Shown here one piece after another: positions 38,230-49,591 of a stretch of DNA of 64,000 nucleotides (the stretch's first letter is position 1; each line of letters opens with the position of its first letter). The DNA comes from Proteles cristata cristata. Its lineage: Eukaryota > Chordata > Mammalia > Carnivora > Hyaenidae. Under the pieces are notes generated by a model that saw nothing but the letters and a program-made list of their open reading frames with translations, did not search any database and had not been told where the DNA came from. The translations under genes were made by a program, and so were the position numbers. The stretch spans positions 2,480,001 through 2,544,000 of the forward strand of contig JAESUZ010001514.1 in the NCBI GenBank assembly GCA_017311185.1, in the 5' to 3' direction.

Positions 38230-39880
38230 ATCTAGATTCCAGATCCTACCTTCCTGCTGCCTTCCCCTCAACACCTGGCCCCTGCCCCCACTGGCACAGC
38301 CATGTCCCTAGAGGCCAAAGGTTGGGCTGTTTTCTGTTGCCCTCTGTAGCAGGATCTTTGTCATTTCCTCCCTGGTCCTCCTGACCATGCAGAACAACCT
38401 TGGGGCTTTCCTCAGAGGGGAAACCCGGACTGGAAGCGGCCCATGGAAAATGTGGCTGCAGGTGACTCCTGATGTTTGCCTTCTCAGCCTCAGAGCGTCT
38501 GGGTGCCTGGGACGGGGGGCTAGGTGGGAGGCTCCCGGGGTGGGTGGGGAACCAATGATTTCCCAAGAGCCCCTCTCTGGCTCTGTTGCCTGAGACAGGT
38601 CATAGCTTCTCTTTGGGCCTCAGTTTCCCCACCTGTAGAAAATGGAACAGACACAAAGTTCCAGCACCAGGCCCTCTGCATGGCATTTGGGCCGGGAGTT
38701 TAAATGCTGTGGGCAAGTCCTGTCCACCTTTCCTCTTGCACTCTTTCCTCTTGCACGGATGAAGTGGGACCGTGGCTGCAGAAAGACTTTGAAGTGGAGG
38801 GTAGAGCTGGGTGACAGCCGGGGCAGACCGACGTTGACTGAGCCCCTCACTGTCCAGCTCCAGCTTCTGCCTTGCCCGACTGCTGCCTGAACCTAGACCC
38901 TCTGAGGGACCAGAAGGTTGGAGCCAGAAGTCTCTGAGCCTGGCATGACCTCCCCAAACCAAGAAGTCATTAACCTGGAGGGAACACCTGTGGGGCCTCC
39001 CCACAGCTTCCCCAATGTCTTACCCTGCTGGGTTTGTGCTTCCGCTCTCCCTGCAGGCAGAGACAGGAGAGGAAATTTGGGGGTAAGAAGAGGAGCCCCA
39101 TGGTTAACCAGAAGGCATCCTTCTGGCAGGGCAGAGCACTTGCCTTATGCCTCAAGTAGGCAACTCTTTCTGCTCTCCAGCCTCAGTTTCCCCATCTGCA
39201 CAACTCAAGGGATACATCACATGACCTCAGAGAGCGCTCTGGGGTCTTCTAGCCCTCGGTGGCAGGTTTTTGACTTCTGCCCTCCTCTGGGGATTTGGGC
39301 TTCAGCATCCAGCAAATGGAGACTAGTTTCACCCTCAATGGACTCCATCTGGAGTTTTAACCACACTTCCCTGCTCCATCTGGTGCAGCAGTCCCCAGAT
39401 GCTCTCCAGAGTGGACAGAGACCAAGGAGGGAGGCAGGGGCATGCCGTCTCGCCAGAAAGACTCAAAGTCAGGAGTTTCACTTCCAGGCTTGTGTGCATG
39501 GATGGACAGATGATGAGCTGGGAGATGGCTGGTGCGGCAGCTCCACACAGGCGGCGTGCACCCTGGGCACATGAGCATGCCCACCCCCTCTTCCCCTGGC
39601 TGGGCCAGATGGAGGGGGCAGCCAAGGGGAGGGCTCCTTGCCCTCCATCCCCCTGGGACTCTGCAGGGGCCTGGATTTCTTTCCACACAAAAAAGACATT
39701 GGGGTGGGGGTGGGGGAGCCTTATCCATAAACAGACTTGGGGTAGACTTGGGGAAGCATTTTAATCTGGTGGAATCACTACTGTAACATTATAGAACTGG
39801 AGTAGGCTGCAGAATTCTAGAATCTCAGAGGCACAGCCTCCTAGAGTTTTAGAAAAATGAGGCATAGATTTTAGATCTCT
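38230..39880. other. Single-copy sequence, no gene recognised
   Basis: Contains the longest non-CpG-island open frame of the window (38,918-39,574 plus, 218 codons), crossing a MIR-like CTCAGTTTCCCCATCTGCAC at 39,180. I recognise no domain, and overlapping frames on both strands are equally long, as expected in GC-rich sequence. Confidence 0.45.
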
Positions 39881-39889
39881 AAACTGCTG

Positions 39890-40200
39890 TCCAACACTGT
39901 AGCCACTAGCCACATGTGACTAGTAAGCACTTGAAATATGACTAGTCCAAATTGAGATGTGCTACAAATGTAAAATACAAGTGGATTTTGCACAAAAGAA
40001 TTTAAAACATCTCATTAATAGTTTCTTTATATAAGTACATGTCAAAATGCTAAGAGTTTGGGTATATTGAGTTCATATGCTATATGGCTAAAATTAATTT
40101 CACTTGTTTCCTTGTATTTTTAAAAATGGGGCTACTAGAAAATTTTAAATTTGATATGTGGCTAGCATTGTATTTCTAATGGACAGAGCTGTTCCAGAAG
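39890..40200. mobile_element. Decayed hAT DNA transposon (related to 11,980-12,295)
   Basis: GTAGCCACTAGCCACATGTG, TTGAAATATGACTAGTCCAA and a GATATGTGGCTAGCATTG end. Both ends carry the GTGGCTAG core in inverted orientation. Confidence 0.6.
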
Positions 40201-40238
40201 CTAAAAATCATAATATTTAAAAATTTCAGAATCATGAA

Positions 40239-40444
40239 GGGCACCTGGGTGGCTCAGTGGGTTAAGCGTCTGACTTTGACTCAGGTCATGATCTTGCGGT
40301 CTGTGAGTTCCAGCCCTGCATCGGACTCTCTGCTGACTGCTTAGAGCCTGGAGCCTCCTTCAGAGTCCGTGTCTCCCTCTCTCCCTGCCTCTCCCCTGCT
40401 CATGCTCTGTCTCTGTCTCTCAAAAATAAACATTACATTTTTTT
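40239..40444 (+). repeat. CanSINE with about 18-bp target duplication
   Basis: AAATTTCAGAATCATGAA just before and AAATCTCAGAATCATGAA just after, one mismatch. Confidence 0.92.
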
Positions 40445-40459
40445 AAAATCTCAGAATCA

Positions 40460-42185
40460 TGAAAATGTGGCATTTCAGAACCTGAAAGTGATAGAATTTT
40501 AGAACCAGGTTTCCAGATCTTTATATCACATATTTGAATCTTAGACACAACTCTCAGAGCCTAGAAGAAGGATTCTGATCTTTCTCCCACCCAGAGCAGG
40601 GACCCTTCCATCCAACCCTGACCAGTGCTGACGCTTCTGCCTACCCCTTCCCATCACCTGGAAGAAAGCTCCTTGGGGCCAAGGCTGCCGGGCTTGTTGA
40701 ATGAGTAGTTTCTCTGTATTGGGTGGGATCTACCACCTGCAGCTTTTTCTTCCCTTGAGATTGGTTCCCAGAGCACCTTCCAGGGTCTCCCAGACAAGTC
40801 TGTATCCTCCTCCCCATGAAAGGTAGGGAGTCTGGGTCCTTCCCTCCCCCTCCCAGGCTGCTGGTCTACAGGCTGCAGGGACTACTTTGACAACTCTTCC
40901 TAAAGATGGGCTTCAAGGACCCCCAGGCAGGGGCCCTCAGCTCCATTTGGCCCTCTCTATTTCCCCATCCCTCTGAACTGTTTCTGGGACCCCAATAACA
41001 GAGGTGGGGGGAGTCCTTTTGGCCTCTACCAATCTGTAGCTTATCCTGTCTGTCCACCTGGATAACTGGCCTATACCTCGTGGTCTTAACCCTGCCCTGT
41101 TTTCAGCTCCAGGAAGATGGGGGATGGGTGACCACAGGTAGTAGGGCACAGTGAGGCACAGGAATCAAGGGGTCGTATTAGAGTGCCCCGAATCTGCTTG
41201 AAAAGTGCTTTCAATTTCCAGGAACTCTGAGAGAAGAAGGAAGAGGCTTTTTTCCCCAACCGAATCAAGAATTCCAAGGCAGGACTAAGTGGCAATAACC
41301 CAGAGGGCCCCGGCAAATCAGAGCCAGAAGACCAGAGGTCAGTCAGGGAAGGCTTCCTGGAGGAGGTTAGGGGAGACGGGAGGTGGGTGGCGGTACCTGG
41401 TGGGCACATTTTAGGAGTGTGAATGAGTGGGACTGTGTGCTGTGTGTGCAGGGTGGGAGGCACCCCTGCATGTCCCTCACTCTTCTCTCCATCAGCCCTG
41501 CAGACCCAGCCCAGGCAGGTCCCGTCTTGGAATGATAAAACTTCCATGCCCATTGGAGCAGATAGCCCCAGACCACCATGCCCGTCAGGGAGCCAGCTTC
41601 CCGGCAGGTCAGCTCCGCCCCATTCCCCATGCTGGCACGTCTGTAAGGGCCCAGGAATGATGTCTACACTCGGTCCTGGGTGTCCGTACCTTGCTGACGC
41701 CACCTCCTCAGCCTCTGCTAGGCGTACATGAGGGCACCGGGGAAGCAGGCTGCCTGGCAGGGCCCTCCCAGGTCATCCTAGCTCTGCTGTGTCAGAGGTG
41801 ATGGGGGCAGGGCCCTGCTCCTCCCTGGGCCTCAGTTTCTCCAGTTCTGGAAGGAGGCAGATTGGATTGGTTCAAGAATCATAAGCTCAGATGCCAAGGG
41901 GGCCAGTAATGCAAATGAACCAAGAGGACCGGGCATGCGTATGGAGTGGTGGGGCCAAGGAAAGGGGACAGCAGCCTCCAGATCAGGTGGCCTAGACCAT
42001 CCCTCCCAGCTTTACTGGGCTGGGGAGGGGGTGTGGTGGTAGGCAGCTACCGAAGCCCCCGAGCCTCAGCTTCTTTAGCTAAAGAATGGATATAATAATG
42101 CTTAACCCCACCCCCAGGGGAGGGCGGTGAGAATGAACTAGGATAATTGTTGGGAATCTTATAGAGAAATGCCACCCCCCCACAT
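40460..42185. other. Single-copy sequence, no gene recognised
   Basis: Long open frames on both strands (41,086-41,703 minus, 205 codons; 41,423-41,731 plus) overlap each other and have no recognisable domain. Only short MIR-like traces are present (41,830, CTCAGTTTCTCCAGTTCTGG). Confidence 0.4.
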
Positions 42186-42203
42186 TGATTAGTGTAATCT
42201 TTT

Positions 42204-42420
42204 TTTAATGTTTATTTATTTTTGAGAGAGAGAGAGAGAAGGGGGAGGGGAGGAGGAGAGAATGAGCAGGGCAGAAAGAGGGAGACACAGAATCCGAAGC
42301 AGGTTCCAGGCTCTGAGCTGTCAGCACAGAGCCCAACGCGGGGCTGGAACTCGTGAACCGCAGGATCATGACCTGAGCTGAAGTCAGAAGCGTAACCAAC
42401 TGGAGCCACCCAGGTGCGCC
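42204..42420 (-). repeat. CanSINE with 18-bp target duplication
   Basis: TGATTAGTGTAATCTTTT (42,186-42,203) and TGATTAGTGAAATCTTTT (42,421-42,438), one mismatch. Confidence 0.92.
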
Positions 42421-42439
42421 TGATTAGTGAAATCTTTTG

Positions 42440-43740
42440 ATTGAGTGATGTTAAAAGTATTTAGCTCTAGGGGATCAAGTGAAGAGGACTGAAGAATGAG
42501 GAGACCAGATAGTGGAGGAGTGGATGAGAAATGGCCTGGAGGTAAGGGCAAGGCCAGACAGAGTACCTCTGACCAATGGACCGGTAGCTGCAGCCAGAGG
42601 TCTGGGAAAGAACAGTCCCTCCAGGCTCTTGGCACCTGCCTCCCTGATGGTGCCTGAGCTTTGCACTCAGCCTGCCAGGGTTGAACTCAGCCCTGGACCC
42701 TGCCTTGCCCTCAGGGGACGTTGAACTCTTGCAATAACATCATTTAGAGACCACCTGTGCTTGTGTGTTTGTCTTAAAAAAAGGGAAATTAAGCGATTTA
42801 CATTTGTTTGCAGAAGCCATTACCTCCTCCAAAAGCATTGAGAAGATGTTCACCCTCCTTCCCGGTTCTGTCTGCTCTATGGGTCCACGGGGTCAACAGG
42901 AACCCTTCAGGGACTTGGAAGAAAGCAGGAAGGTGGTCTGAAGATCATGTTTAGCTGCAGCTATGCTCTTTTGCCTTGCCAGCCACGGGGACCTCCTGTA
43001 GGTTTAGCCACTTCTCCATTTTCTCATCTGCAAAATGGGGGTGAAAAATCTCCACTGTGTCTACCTCTCAGGACTGCAATGTGGTGCCCTGAACTTGACT
43101 TACAGAATGAGAAGATGCTTTCCAAAACAGAGAAGTGCTGCACTGGAAAGGGATTGTGCTGGGCGAGCCAGCGGCAGCTCCTGAGGGTGAGGGATGGTCT
43201 GGAAGGGGGGAGATGGATCTTTGAGGTTCTGCCTGAAACAGGAAACCTGGCCCCAGAGATAGAACTGCTTTGGAAACCAGCTGCAGCATCGACGAAAGTG
43301 CATGTACAACAGGGAAGGGTAAGAAGGGACCTTGTGGAAGTGAGCGAAGGGAGCACAGAACCCAGGTGGGCTTGGACAATGTGGGGGTTCATGGCCCCTC
43401 GGCACTAGGGAGGAGGGGTGAAGAGTGACAAGAACTCGGTCCTTTAGTTGGATGGACCTGGATTTGAAATCTCAGCTACTCCTATCTGGGTGACCTTGGG
43501 GAAGTTTCTTCGCCTCTCTGAGCTTCATGCTGTCTGGGTTGCTGAGCTGCTGGGTTGCAGAAATGGGGGGCATGCACCAGCGCAAGTAATTAATTGCTGT
43601 TAATTGCTCCTATCCCCCATCTCAGACAGACAGTCTTTGGTTGGCTTCCAGAACATTTTATATCCATTGTCCACCTGAAGCATGGATAATCTGCCCATTT
43701 GACAGATTTTCTTACTTAAAGAGATATCAAGATCTGCCAG
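42440..43740. other. Single-copy sequence with MIR traces
   Basis: A sense MIR piece lies at about 43,440-43,520 (CTCAGCTACTCCTATCTGGG). The 153-codon plus frame at 42,947-43,408 and the overlapping minus frames show no domain. Confidence 0.4.
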
Positions 43741-43746
43741 GAAGAA

Positions 43747-43801
43747 GTGTGTGTGTGTGTGTGTGTGTGTCTGTGTGTGTGTGTGTGTGTGTGTCTGTGT
43801 C

Positions 43802-43843
<42 letters not shown>

Positions 43844-43858
43844 AGAGAGAGAGAGAGG
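43747..43858 (+). repeat. Compound (TG)n(AG)n microsatellite
   Basis: About 60 bp of TG with occasional CTG interruptions, followed by about 45 bp of AG. It produces spurious Cys-Val and Arg-Glu repeat frames. Confidence 0.97.
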
Positions 43859-44389
43859 AAACTGTTACACCATGTGGTCAATGTTGTAATTACCGTGACT
43901 GCATTCTCCAAACCACAAATCAGGTCACGTGGCCCGACAGAGGCTATTTTCTGCCTCCACTGAAGTCCAAACATGAAATCACATGTAGTTACACACTCAT
44001 TGAATCACCTTTTAGTTTTTTAAAGAAGCAAATGACATGAAATTTGGATTGTCCTTGACAAATCCCACTGCAGTCCTAGAAAATCACTAGGGCTATGACT
44101 GGGGCCCACAAAGAGCCTTGGCAGGAGCAAGAAGACTTCCCGGAGGAGGTGCTGCTTAAGGGGCCTTGAAGACTAGAGAGAACTCCAGACAGAAAAAGAG
44201 GAGGTGGCCCGAATGCCCTTAGGACATTTGGAGCCTGAATGCTCTAAAGATAGAGGTCCTAGGAATTGGCGATGGTGGCAACTGTGTCTGCTTTTCAGTT
44301 ACTTTTCATTTCATTGTTTCAAAGACCTCCCGCAAAACAAAATTGTTACAGGCCAGTGTAATAACATGGTTACCTTGCATTGTATCTTC

Positions 44390-44540
44390 CTTTTTTTTTT
44401 TTTTTTGAGCTTTTAAAAAAATTTTTTCATTTATTTCAAGAGAGAGAGACAGGGTGAGAAGGGGAGGGTCAGAGAGAGAGGGAGACACAGAATGTGAAGC
44501 ACAGAGCCCGACGCAGGGCTCGAACCCACAGACCGTGGCC
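44390..44540 (-). repeat. CanSINE lacking its head
   Basis: Antisense tail, CT-rich part and B-box (GGGCTCGAACCCAC). It stops at GACCGTG, so the 5' end of the SINE is missing. Confidence 0.8.
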
Positions 44541-45560
44541 CAGGCGTGGTACTGTGCAGGGGGGTGGGACTCGTACATGTCTGAGACCAACAAAGGGTCT
44601 GCCCACACGGAACTTACACTCTAGGAGACATGGGCAGAGAACAAGTAACAAGAAGGGTGATGAAGAAGGGGTGTGACTTGTAGGCCCGCAAGCCTGGTCT
44701 GGATTAAGGGTGTAGGAAAAGCCCCAGGAAGAGATGGAATTTCGCCTGAGACTTACAGGATCCTAATTAATACTTAACTAACACTCGTAGAGTGTCTATC
44801 CTAACAGACACCACCCTGAGGGCTTTACATATTTAACTCACTTAATACAACAGACCTGTGAAGCACAATACTATTGTTGTCCCCATTTTAGAGATGAGGA
44901 AACTGAGCACAGAAAGGTTGACAAATAGGACCAAGGTCATATAGCTTATAAGCGGAAAGGCCAGCCTTCAAACCCAGGCAGTCTGGCTGAGTCCACACTC
45001 TTATCAGGGGCTTAGGTAAAGGGAAGGTGGGGCGTATACCATTTAGGATAAGACGTGAGGCTGGACATCAAGGCAGGGAATTTATCCCAAGATCAATGGG
45101 AAGCATTGGTAATTTTAAGGAGGAAATGAGTACATCATTTCTGATGAGATTGCATCAGAGGGAGCAAAGTGGGAGGGAGGGAGAAAGCAATGAACAGGCT
45201 GTGAACTCGGACCACCGTAGGGACAATAGACTTGGACTAGGGCGGCAGTGGCAGTGGCGCAGAAGAAGAAACGGGGTTGTTCGGTTAAAACAAATCTGGA
45301 GCCAGAGCCAATGGGACTGGCTCATGAATAGGATGTGGGGACAAGGGGCTGGTGTCAGATTTCTGGACTGGACATGTGAGTTGGGGACACAGGAGGAAGA
45401 GGAGAAGATCTGGGTGGAAGATAATGAGTTCAGCCTCTGACTTGTGCAGTTGGATAAAGGGGACCTTCGGATATCCAAGGGACATGTCAAGTGGGCAGTG
45501 GAGAGGCCACCTGGGGCTGAGAAGGGCGTCAGGGCCCAGGGGAGTTGGCAGCACAAAGAA
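44541..45560 (-). repeat. L2 LINE, antisense, with an antisense MIR inside
   Basis: CGGAACTTACACTCTAGGAG marks L2. A MIR (44,765-45,005) with CCCATTTTAGAGATGAGGAA and AAACCCAGGCAGTCTGGCTG lies in the middle. L2-like sequence resumes to about 45,560. The minus frames at 45,155-45,697 and 45,285-45,629 are L2 relics. Confidence 0.6.
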
Positions 45561-46074
45561 AGTCCCTGAAGCTCTAGGAGGTGTGGGTGGGTCTTGAGGG
45601 GAAGGAGGAATGGGGCGTCTGGACAGCATTCCTCAGGACTTCCTGGGGTGTGGTTAGAAATGCAGGTCCTCAGATTCACCCAGTCCCATGGAGGCAAATT
45701 TCATGGGTGGGCCTTGGGCCCTGCCTCCCCGGAGGCTTTCTGGGCGACAGTGAGGAGGGCCTTGAGACCAGCTTGGTGAACAGCGACTCTGAAGACTTGG
45801 GAAGCATAGGAAGAGGTAGCTCTCCATAATGGGGAGCTGCCCCAGCTCACCACTGCCCCCAAAATGCTTTGGATCTGCAACTCCATTGATGAGACACCAG
45901 ATGCCAGATCACAATCAGCTTGCTCAGGAGGACGGCTTGTGACCAGATCGGCCTCCCCTCCCCTCAGCCCTCCCACGGCATGGCTCTTATCACCTCCTCC
46001 ACCTGCTTACAGCCTTCTTCTCCACCAGGTCCTCGAGATAATGTCGGATCCATGGAGCTTCTCCCAAGAGGTCA

Positions 46075-46420
46075 CCTATCACCTGCTCCTAACCCCACTC
46101 TCCAAATGGCTCATTCCTTCCTTCCTGCTTCCTCCCCCTTCTCCTCCTGCCCCCTGCCTCCTGCCCATGCAACACTCAGCTTTTCCTGAGCACATTCCAT
46201 GTGACCTTTTCACAAGTTGTTCCTCGTGCTGAGCACATCCTTCTCCCCACCCCAGTCCTACTCATTCCTCCTGACCCTGCTCCGAGGCTGCCTCCCCCAA
46301 AAGCTCCCTCATTCTAGTCCCCTCTTCCTATGGGCCATAGCGTTTGCCCTGGGCCTCCCTAGCAGGCAGTCAGCTTAGCCAGCCCCTGGACACAGGAGGG
46401 GCATGCAGATCCTCTCCAAA
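46075..46420 (+). repeat. L2 LINE 3' part, sense
   Basis: CTACTCATTCCTCCTGACCC, GGCTGCCTCCCCCAAAAGCT and GCAGGCAGTCAGC match sense L2. Confidence 0.5.
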
Positions 46421-46577
46421 CATGCTTGTACACCTGAGTGCAGACCCTTGTCTCTTTTAACCCTGGTTCTCCCTTACCAGGACAGGAGCGTGGTGCTGGG
46501 CACAGTGACGATAATCACAGGACCTCATGTGGACAGAAATGGTCTTCTAACATTTTTTAAAAACGTTTTTTAATGTT

Positions 46578-46772
46578 TGGGTCCCCCGGGGGCTCAGTCA
46601 GTTAAGTGTCTGACTCGGGCTCAGGTCATGATCTCATGGTTTATGAGGTCAGACCCCGTGCCGGGCTCTGTGCTGACAGCTCAGAGCCTGGAGCCTGCTT
46701 TGGATTCTGTCTCCCTCTCTCTCTGCTCCTTCCCCTCTTGTGCTCTCTCACTGTCTCTCAAAAATAAATAAA
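46578..46772 (+). repeat. CanSINE
   Basis: Head GGTCCCCCGGGGGCTCAGTC, AAATAAATAAACAC tail. Confidence 0.88.
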
Positions 46773-46778
46773 CACAAT

Positions 46779-46990
46779 GGGGTGCCTGGGTGGCTCAGTC
46801 TGTTGAGTGTCTGACTTTGGCTCAGGTCATGATCTCACGGTTCGTGGGTTCGAGCTCCGCGTCTGGCTCTGTGCTGACAGCCACCTTAGATCCTGGAGCC
46901 TGTTTCAGAGTCTGTGACTCCCTCTCTCTCTGACCCTCCCCTGCTCACGCTGTCTCTCTCTCTCTCCTAGAAATAAATAAAACATTAAAA
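46779..46990 (+). repeat. CanSINE, young subtype
   Basis: Intact GGTTCGTGGGTTCGAG region and CTCCTAGAAATAAATAAAAC 3' end. Apparently inserted in the tail of the preceding copy. Confidence 0.92.
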
Positions 46991-47021
46991 TAAATAAATA
47001 AATAAACACTGAAAAAAGTTT

Positions 47022-47246
47022 TTAATGTTTATTTTTTTTTGAGGGTGAGAGAGAGAGACCATGATGGGGGGTGGGGGGGAGAGGGGAGGGGGGAAAGCAG
47101 AGAGAGAGGGAGACACAGAATCTGAAGCAGGCTCCAGGCTCTGAGCTGTCAGCACAGAGCCCGATGCAGGGCTCCAACTCACAAACCCTGAGATCATTAC
47201 CTGAGCCGAGGTCAGATGCTCAACCGACGGAGCCACCCGGGTGCCC
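47022..47246 (-). repeat. CanSINE with GGGG-rich tract
   Basis: Antisense copy that forms an inverted pair with the two sense copies upstream. Its purine tract (47,063-47,092) is G-rich. Confidence 0.9.
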
Positions 47247-47694
47247 TGGAAGTAGTCTAACCTGCCTAAGACTCAGAGCATATTCAAGGACTTTTAGATC
47301 ATCGACCACAGGACTATAGATGATAAAGGATAAATTGCTGGTGGATGCTGATTTCCATGGCCAAAGTGGTGGCAGGGCTGGAGTCTATCTTTGAACGTGG
47401 CCTGCAATTTGGGCCTGTGACCACCAGTATTAGGCGCATTCCTGTCTGATGGTACTCTGTCCAAAGCTGTCACTTGGGCACATCTAGGAGTCAGGAACCC
47501 AGTCCCATCCTGCAGCACCTCTTCTTGTTCAGGCCTTAACATCTTTCCCCTCTGGGACATGCGTGGGCTGGCTGGAAACCCCTGCCCCCAGAACAAAATT
47601 ATTTTTTAGGGGAGTTGGGGTGAGTCTATCCTACTCTCATGTGTCAAACTTGGCTTTTCTACTTCTCTTGGCTCTGCCCTGGTTGCTCATATAC

Positions 47695-47905
47695 TTTTTT
47701 CATTTAGTTTATTTATTTGTTTATTTTGAGAGAGAGAGAGAGAACAAGCAGGGGAGGGGCAGAGAGAGAAGGAGAGAGAGAATCCCAAGTAGCCTCTGAG
47801 CTTGTATTGAGTAGGGCATGGGGTTCGATCTCACAACCATGAGGTCATGACTAGAACCGAAATCAAGAGTTGGATGCTCAACCAACTGAGCCACCCCGGT
47901 GCCCC
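47695..47905 (-). repeat. CanSINE
   Basis: Antisense. Flanks GCTCATATACTTTT and GCTCACATGCTTTT look like an aged target duplication. Confidence 0.9.
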
Positions 47906-48354
47906 CGCTCACATGCTTTTTGAGCTTTGTTCCTACAATTAGTCTTCAGCCTCAGAAGGTTCACAGAAAACTACAAATCTCCTGTTTTCCAAATCTGCCC
48001 CAGCCTCACCGCAGGTCCACAGAGTCAGGATCTGCAGGGGAGGGGCCTAGCTACTTACATCATTAGCAAACTCCTCAAGGCTCACTAATCAAATTCACCC
48101 CTCCCCTGCTCCACCCCTCCTGATTCAGAACGGTTCTTGGAGGCCCCAAAGCCCCCACCTAGAGCAGTCAGATCTGAGCAGAGACTTAGTTCAGCTCTCT
48201 ACAGACCCCCAGAAGTCATCCCATGTCTCTGGGCCTCATTGTCCCCATCTGTAGTCTTGCCTAACCTGCAGGGTCCTTGAGAGGGTGGAAAAGACACTGG
48301 GGATGGGAAACTGAGGCTCAGCGGGGAAGAAATCTGCACAAGGTCATCCACCTC

Positions 48355-48480
48355 CTCATCTGCCAGTTATGTGCCAGGCGCTGGGAATTCAGCTGGGAAC
48401 AACTTGTTGGGGGAGATGACATTCTAGTAAACAATGAGACCAGTAAATGAACCAGATAATCACGATAAAGGAAATAAAGG
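48355..48480 (-). repeat. L2 fragment, antisense
   Basis: TATGTGCCAGGCGCTGGGAA through 'ACATTCTAGTAAACAATGAG', directly left of the CpG island. Confidence 0.7.
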
Positions 48481-48506
48481 GGTTTTCAAGAGTCACGGCA
48501 TACGGT

Positions 48507-48530
48507 GGGGTGGGGTGGGGCGGGGTGGGG
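48507..48530 (+). other. G-quadruplex-prone G-tract run
   Basis: Five consecutive GGGG tracts are separated by single bases (T, T, C, T). One-base loops and four-base tracts are the most stable class of parallel quadruplex motif. It sits at the 5' edge of the large CpG island. Confidence 0.75.
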
Positions 48531-49379
48531 AAGGCCTGCCCAGGAGGGGTCACTCCAGCAGAGATGTGGTTGTCAGGGAGCTGTCCGGAGAGGCCCTGGA
48601 CAGTTGTCCCAAGCCCACGGGCGGCAGAGCTGGGAGGCCCCCTCGGGCCGGCCAGGGCGCTCCCAGGGCCCCCGGAGGCCCGGCGGGCACAGGTCTTTGT
48701 CTCCCTAGTTTTCTCTGAAGCCTCTCCTACCCCCAGCGCTGTTCCCTCTTTGACCCCGAATAACTTGTTGGCTTCCCTCGGGCTTTGTTTCCCCGGGGTC
48801 ACCGCCTCCAGGACGCCCGGCAGCCGCCCCGGGGCCCTCGCGGGTCCCGCATCTGACACCCCTTGCGGCCCCCGCCCCCTACCCGCTCGGAGACAGGGGT
48901 CAAAGGCAGCCCGCGTCACGTGGTCGCCGAGCAGCACCGAATCGGCCGGGAGAGCCGAGGGAGAATCCGGGTGGAAGCCGAGAAATCCAGCCCCGATAGC
49001 AGCTCCCGGTCCCGCCCCGGCCCCCGCCCCGGGGCGCTCGCCGCACGCCCGTCGGCCGCTGGGGCCTCCGGAGCCGATCTCGGGCCGGCACCCACGCTCC
49101 ATCACGGGATCGAACCCCGCTCCCACGGCCGCGACTCGGGGAGGTAGGCGCCGCGGCGGGCGCGGGGAAGGGGAGACGGGCTGGGGGCCCTGGGCGCGCG
49201 GGCTCGCCCCTCTGTGCTCCGCCGGCCTGCGGGGCGCGGGCTAGGGCGCCCCAATTTCCAGCCTCCGGGGAGACCCCCACCTCCCCGCCGCGGGACCGCG
49301 GGGTTGGGGGTGGGGACGGCGAGCTGCCCCAGCGCGGTGCCGGGGGCCGGGACTGGGGGCTGGGCACCGGGCGGGCGGG

Positions 49380-49591
49380 GAGGGGGAGGGGACAGCGGGC
49401 GGGAGGCGGAGCGGGCGGCGGCGGCTGCGGCGTGGAGCGGGGGTGGGAGCGGCGGGAGGCGGCCGGCGAGGGGTTAACCCCGGCCGGGGCCAGAGCCCGG
49501 CGGCGCCCGCACGGCCGCGGGGGGGGATCCCAGGCGTCCCGCGGCTCGCCGGGAGCGCCTCCTCCCCCGGGGGGCGCCCCAGCCGTGGCAG
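49380..49591 (+). other. NDST1: Candidate NDST1 non-coding first exon
   Basis: A strong splice donor, GGCAG/GTAAGG, occurs at 49,591/49,592 in the core of the CpG island on the plus strand. The sequence before it is GC-rich with no convincing coding potential, as expected for a 5' UTR exon. The 5' boundary is a guess. A weaker donor, GAG/GTAGGC, lies near 49,142. The NDST1 N-terminus, which I would recognise by its type II membrane anchor, is not encoded here. Confidence 0.4.
49471..49489. other. Overlapping palindromes in the candidate first exon
   Basis: GGGTTAACCC (49,471-49,480) overlaps CCCCGGCCGGGG (49,478-49,489). Both are perfect palindromes in the core of the CpG island. Confidence 0.7.

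Noticed and set aside
38918..39574. 218-codon plus-strand open frame
   Set aside because: No recognised domain or splice context, contains a MIR-like stretch, and is overlapped by equally long frames on the other strand.
41086..41703. 205-codon minus-strand open frame
   Set aside because: Low-complexity composition, overlapped by plus-strand frames, no family resemblance.
43641..43974. Frames encoding Cys-Val, Arg-Glu or Thr-His repeats
   Set aside because: Translations of the TG/AG microsatellite.
45155..45697. 180-codon minus-strand open frame
   Set aside because: Coincides with an antisense L2 relic.
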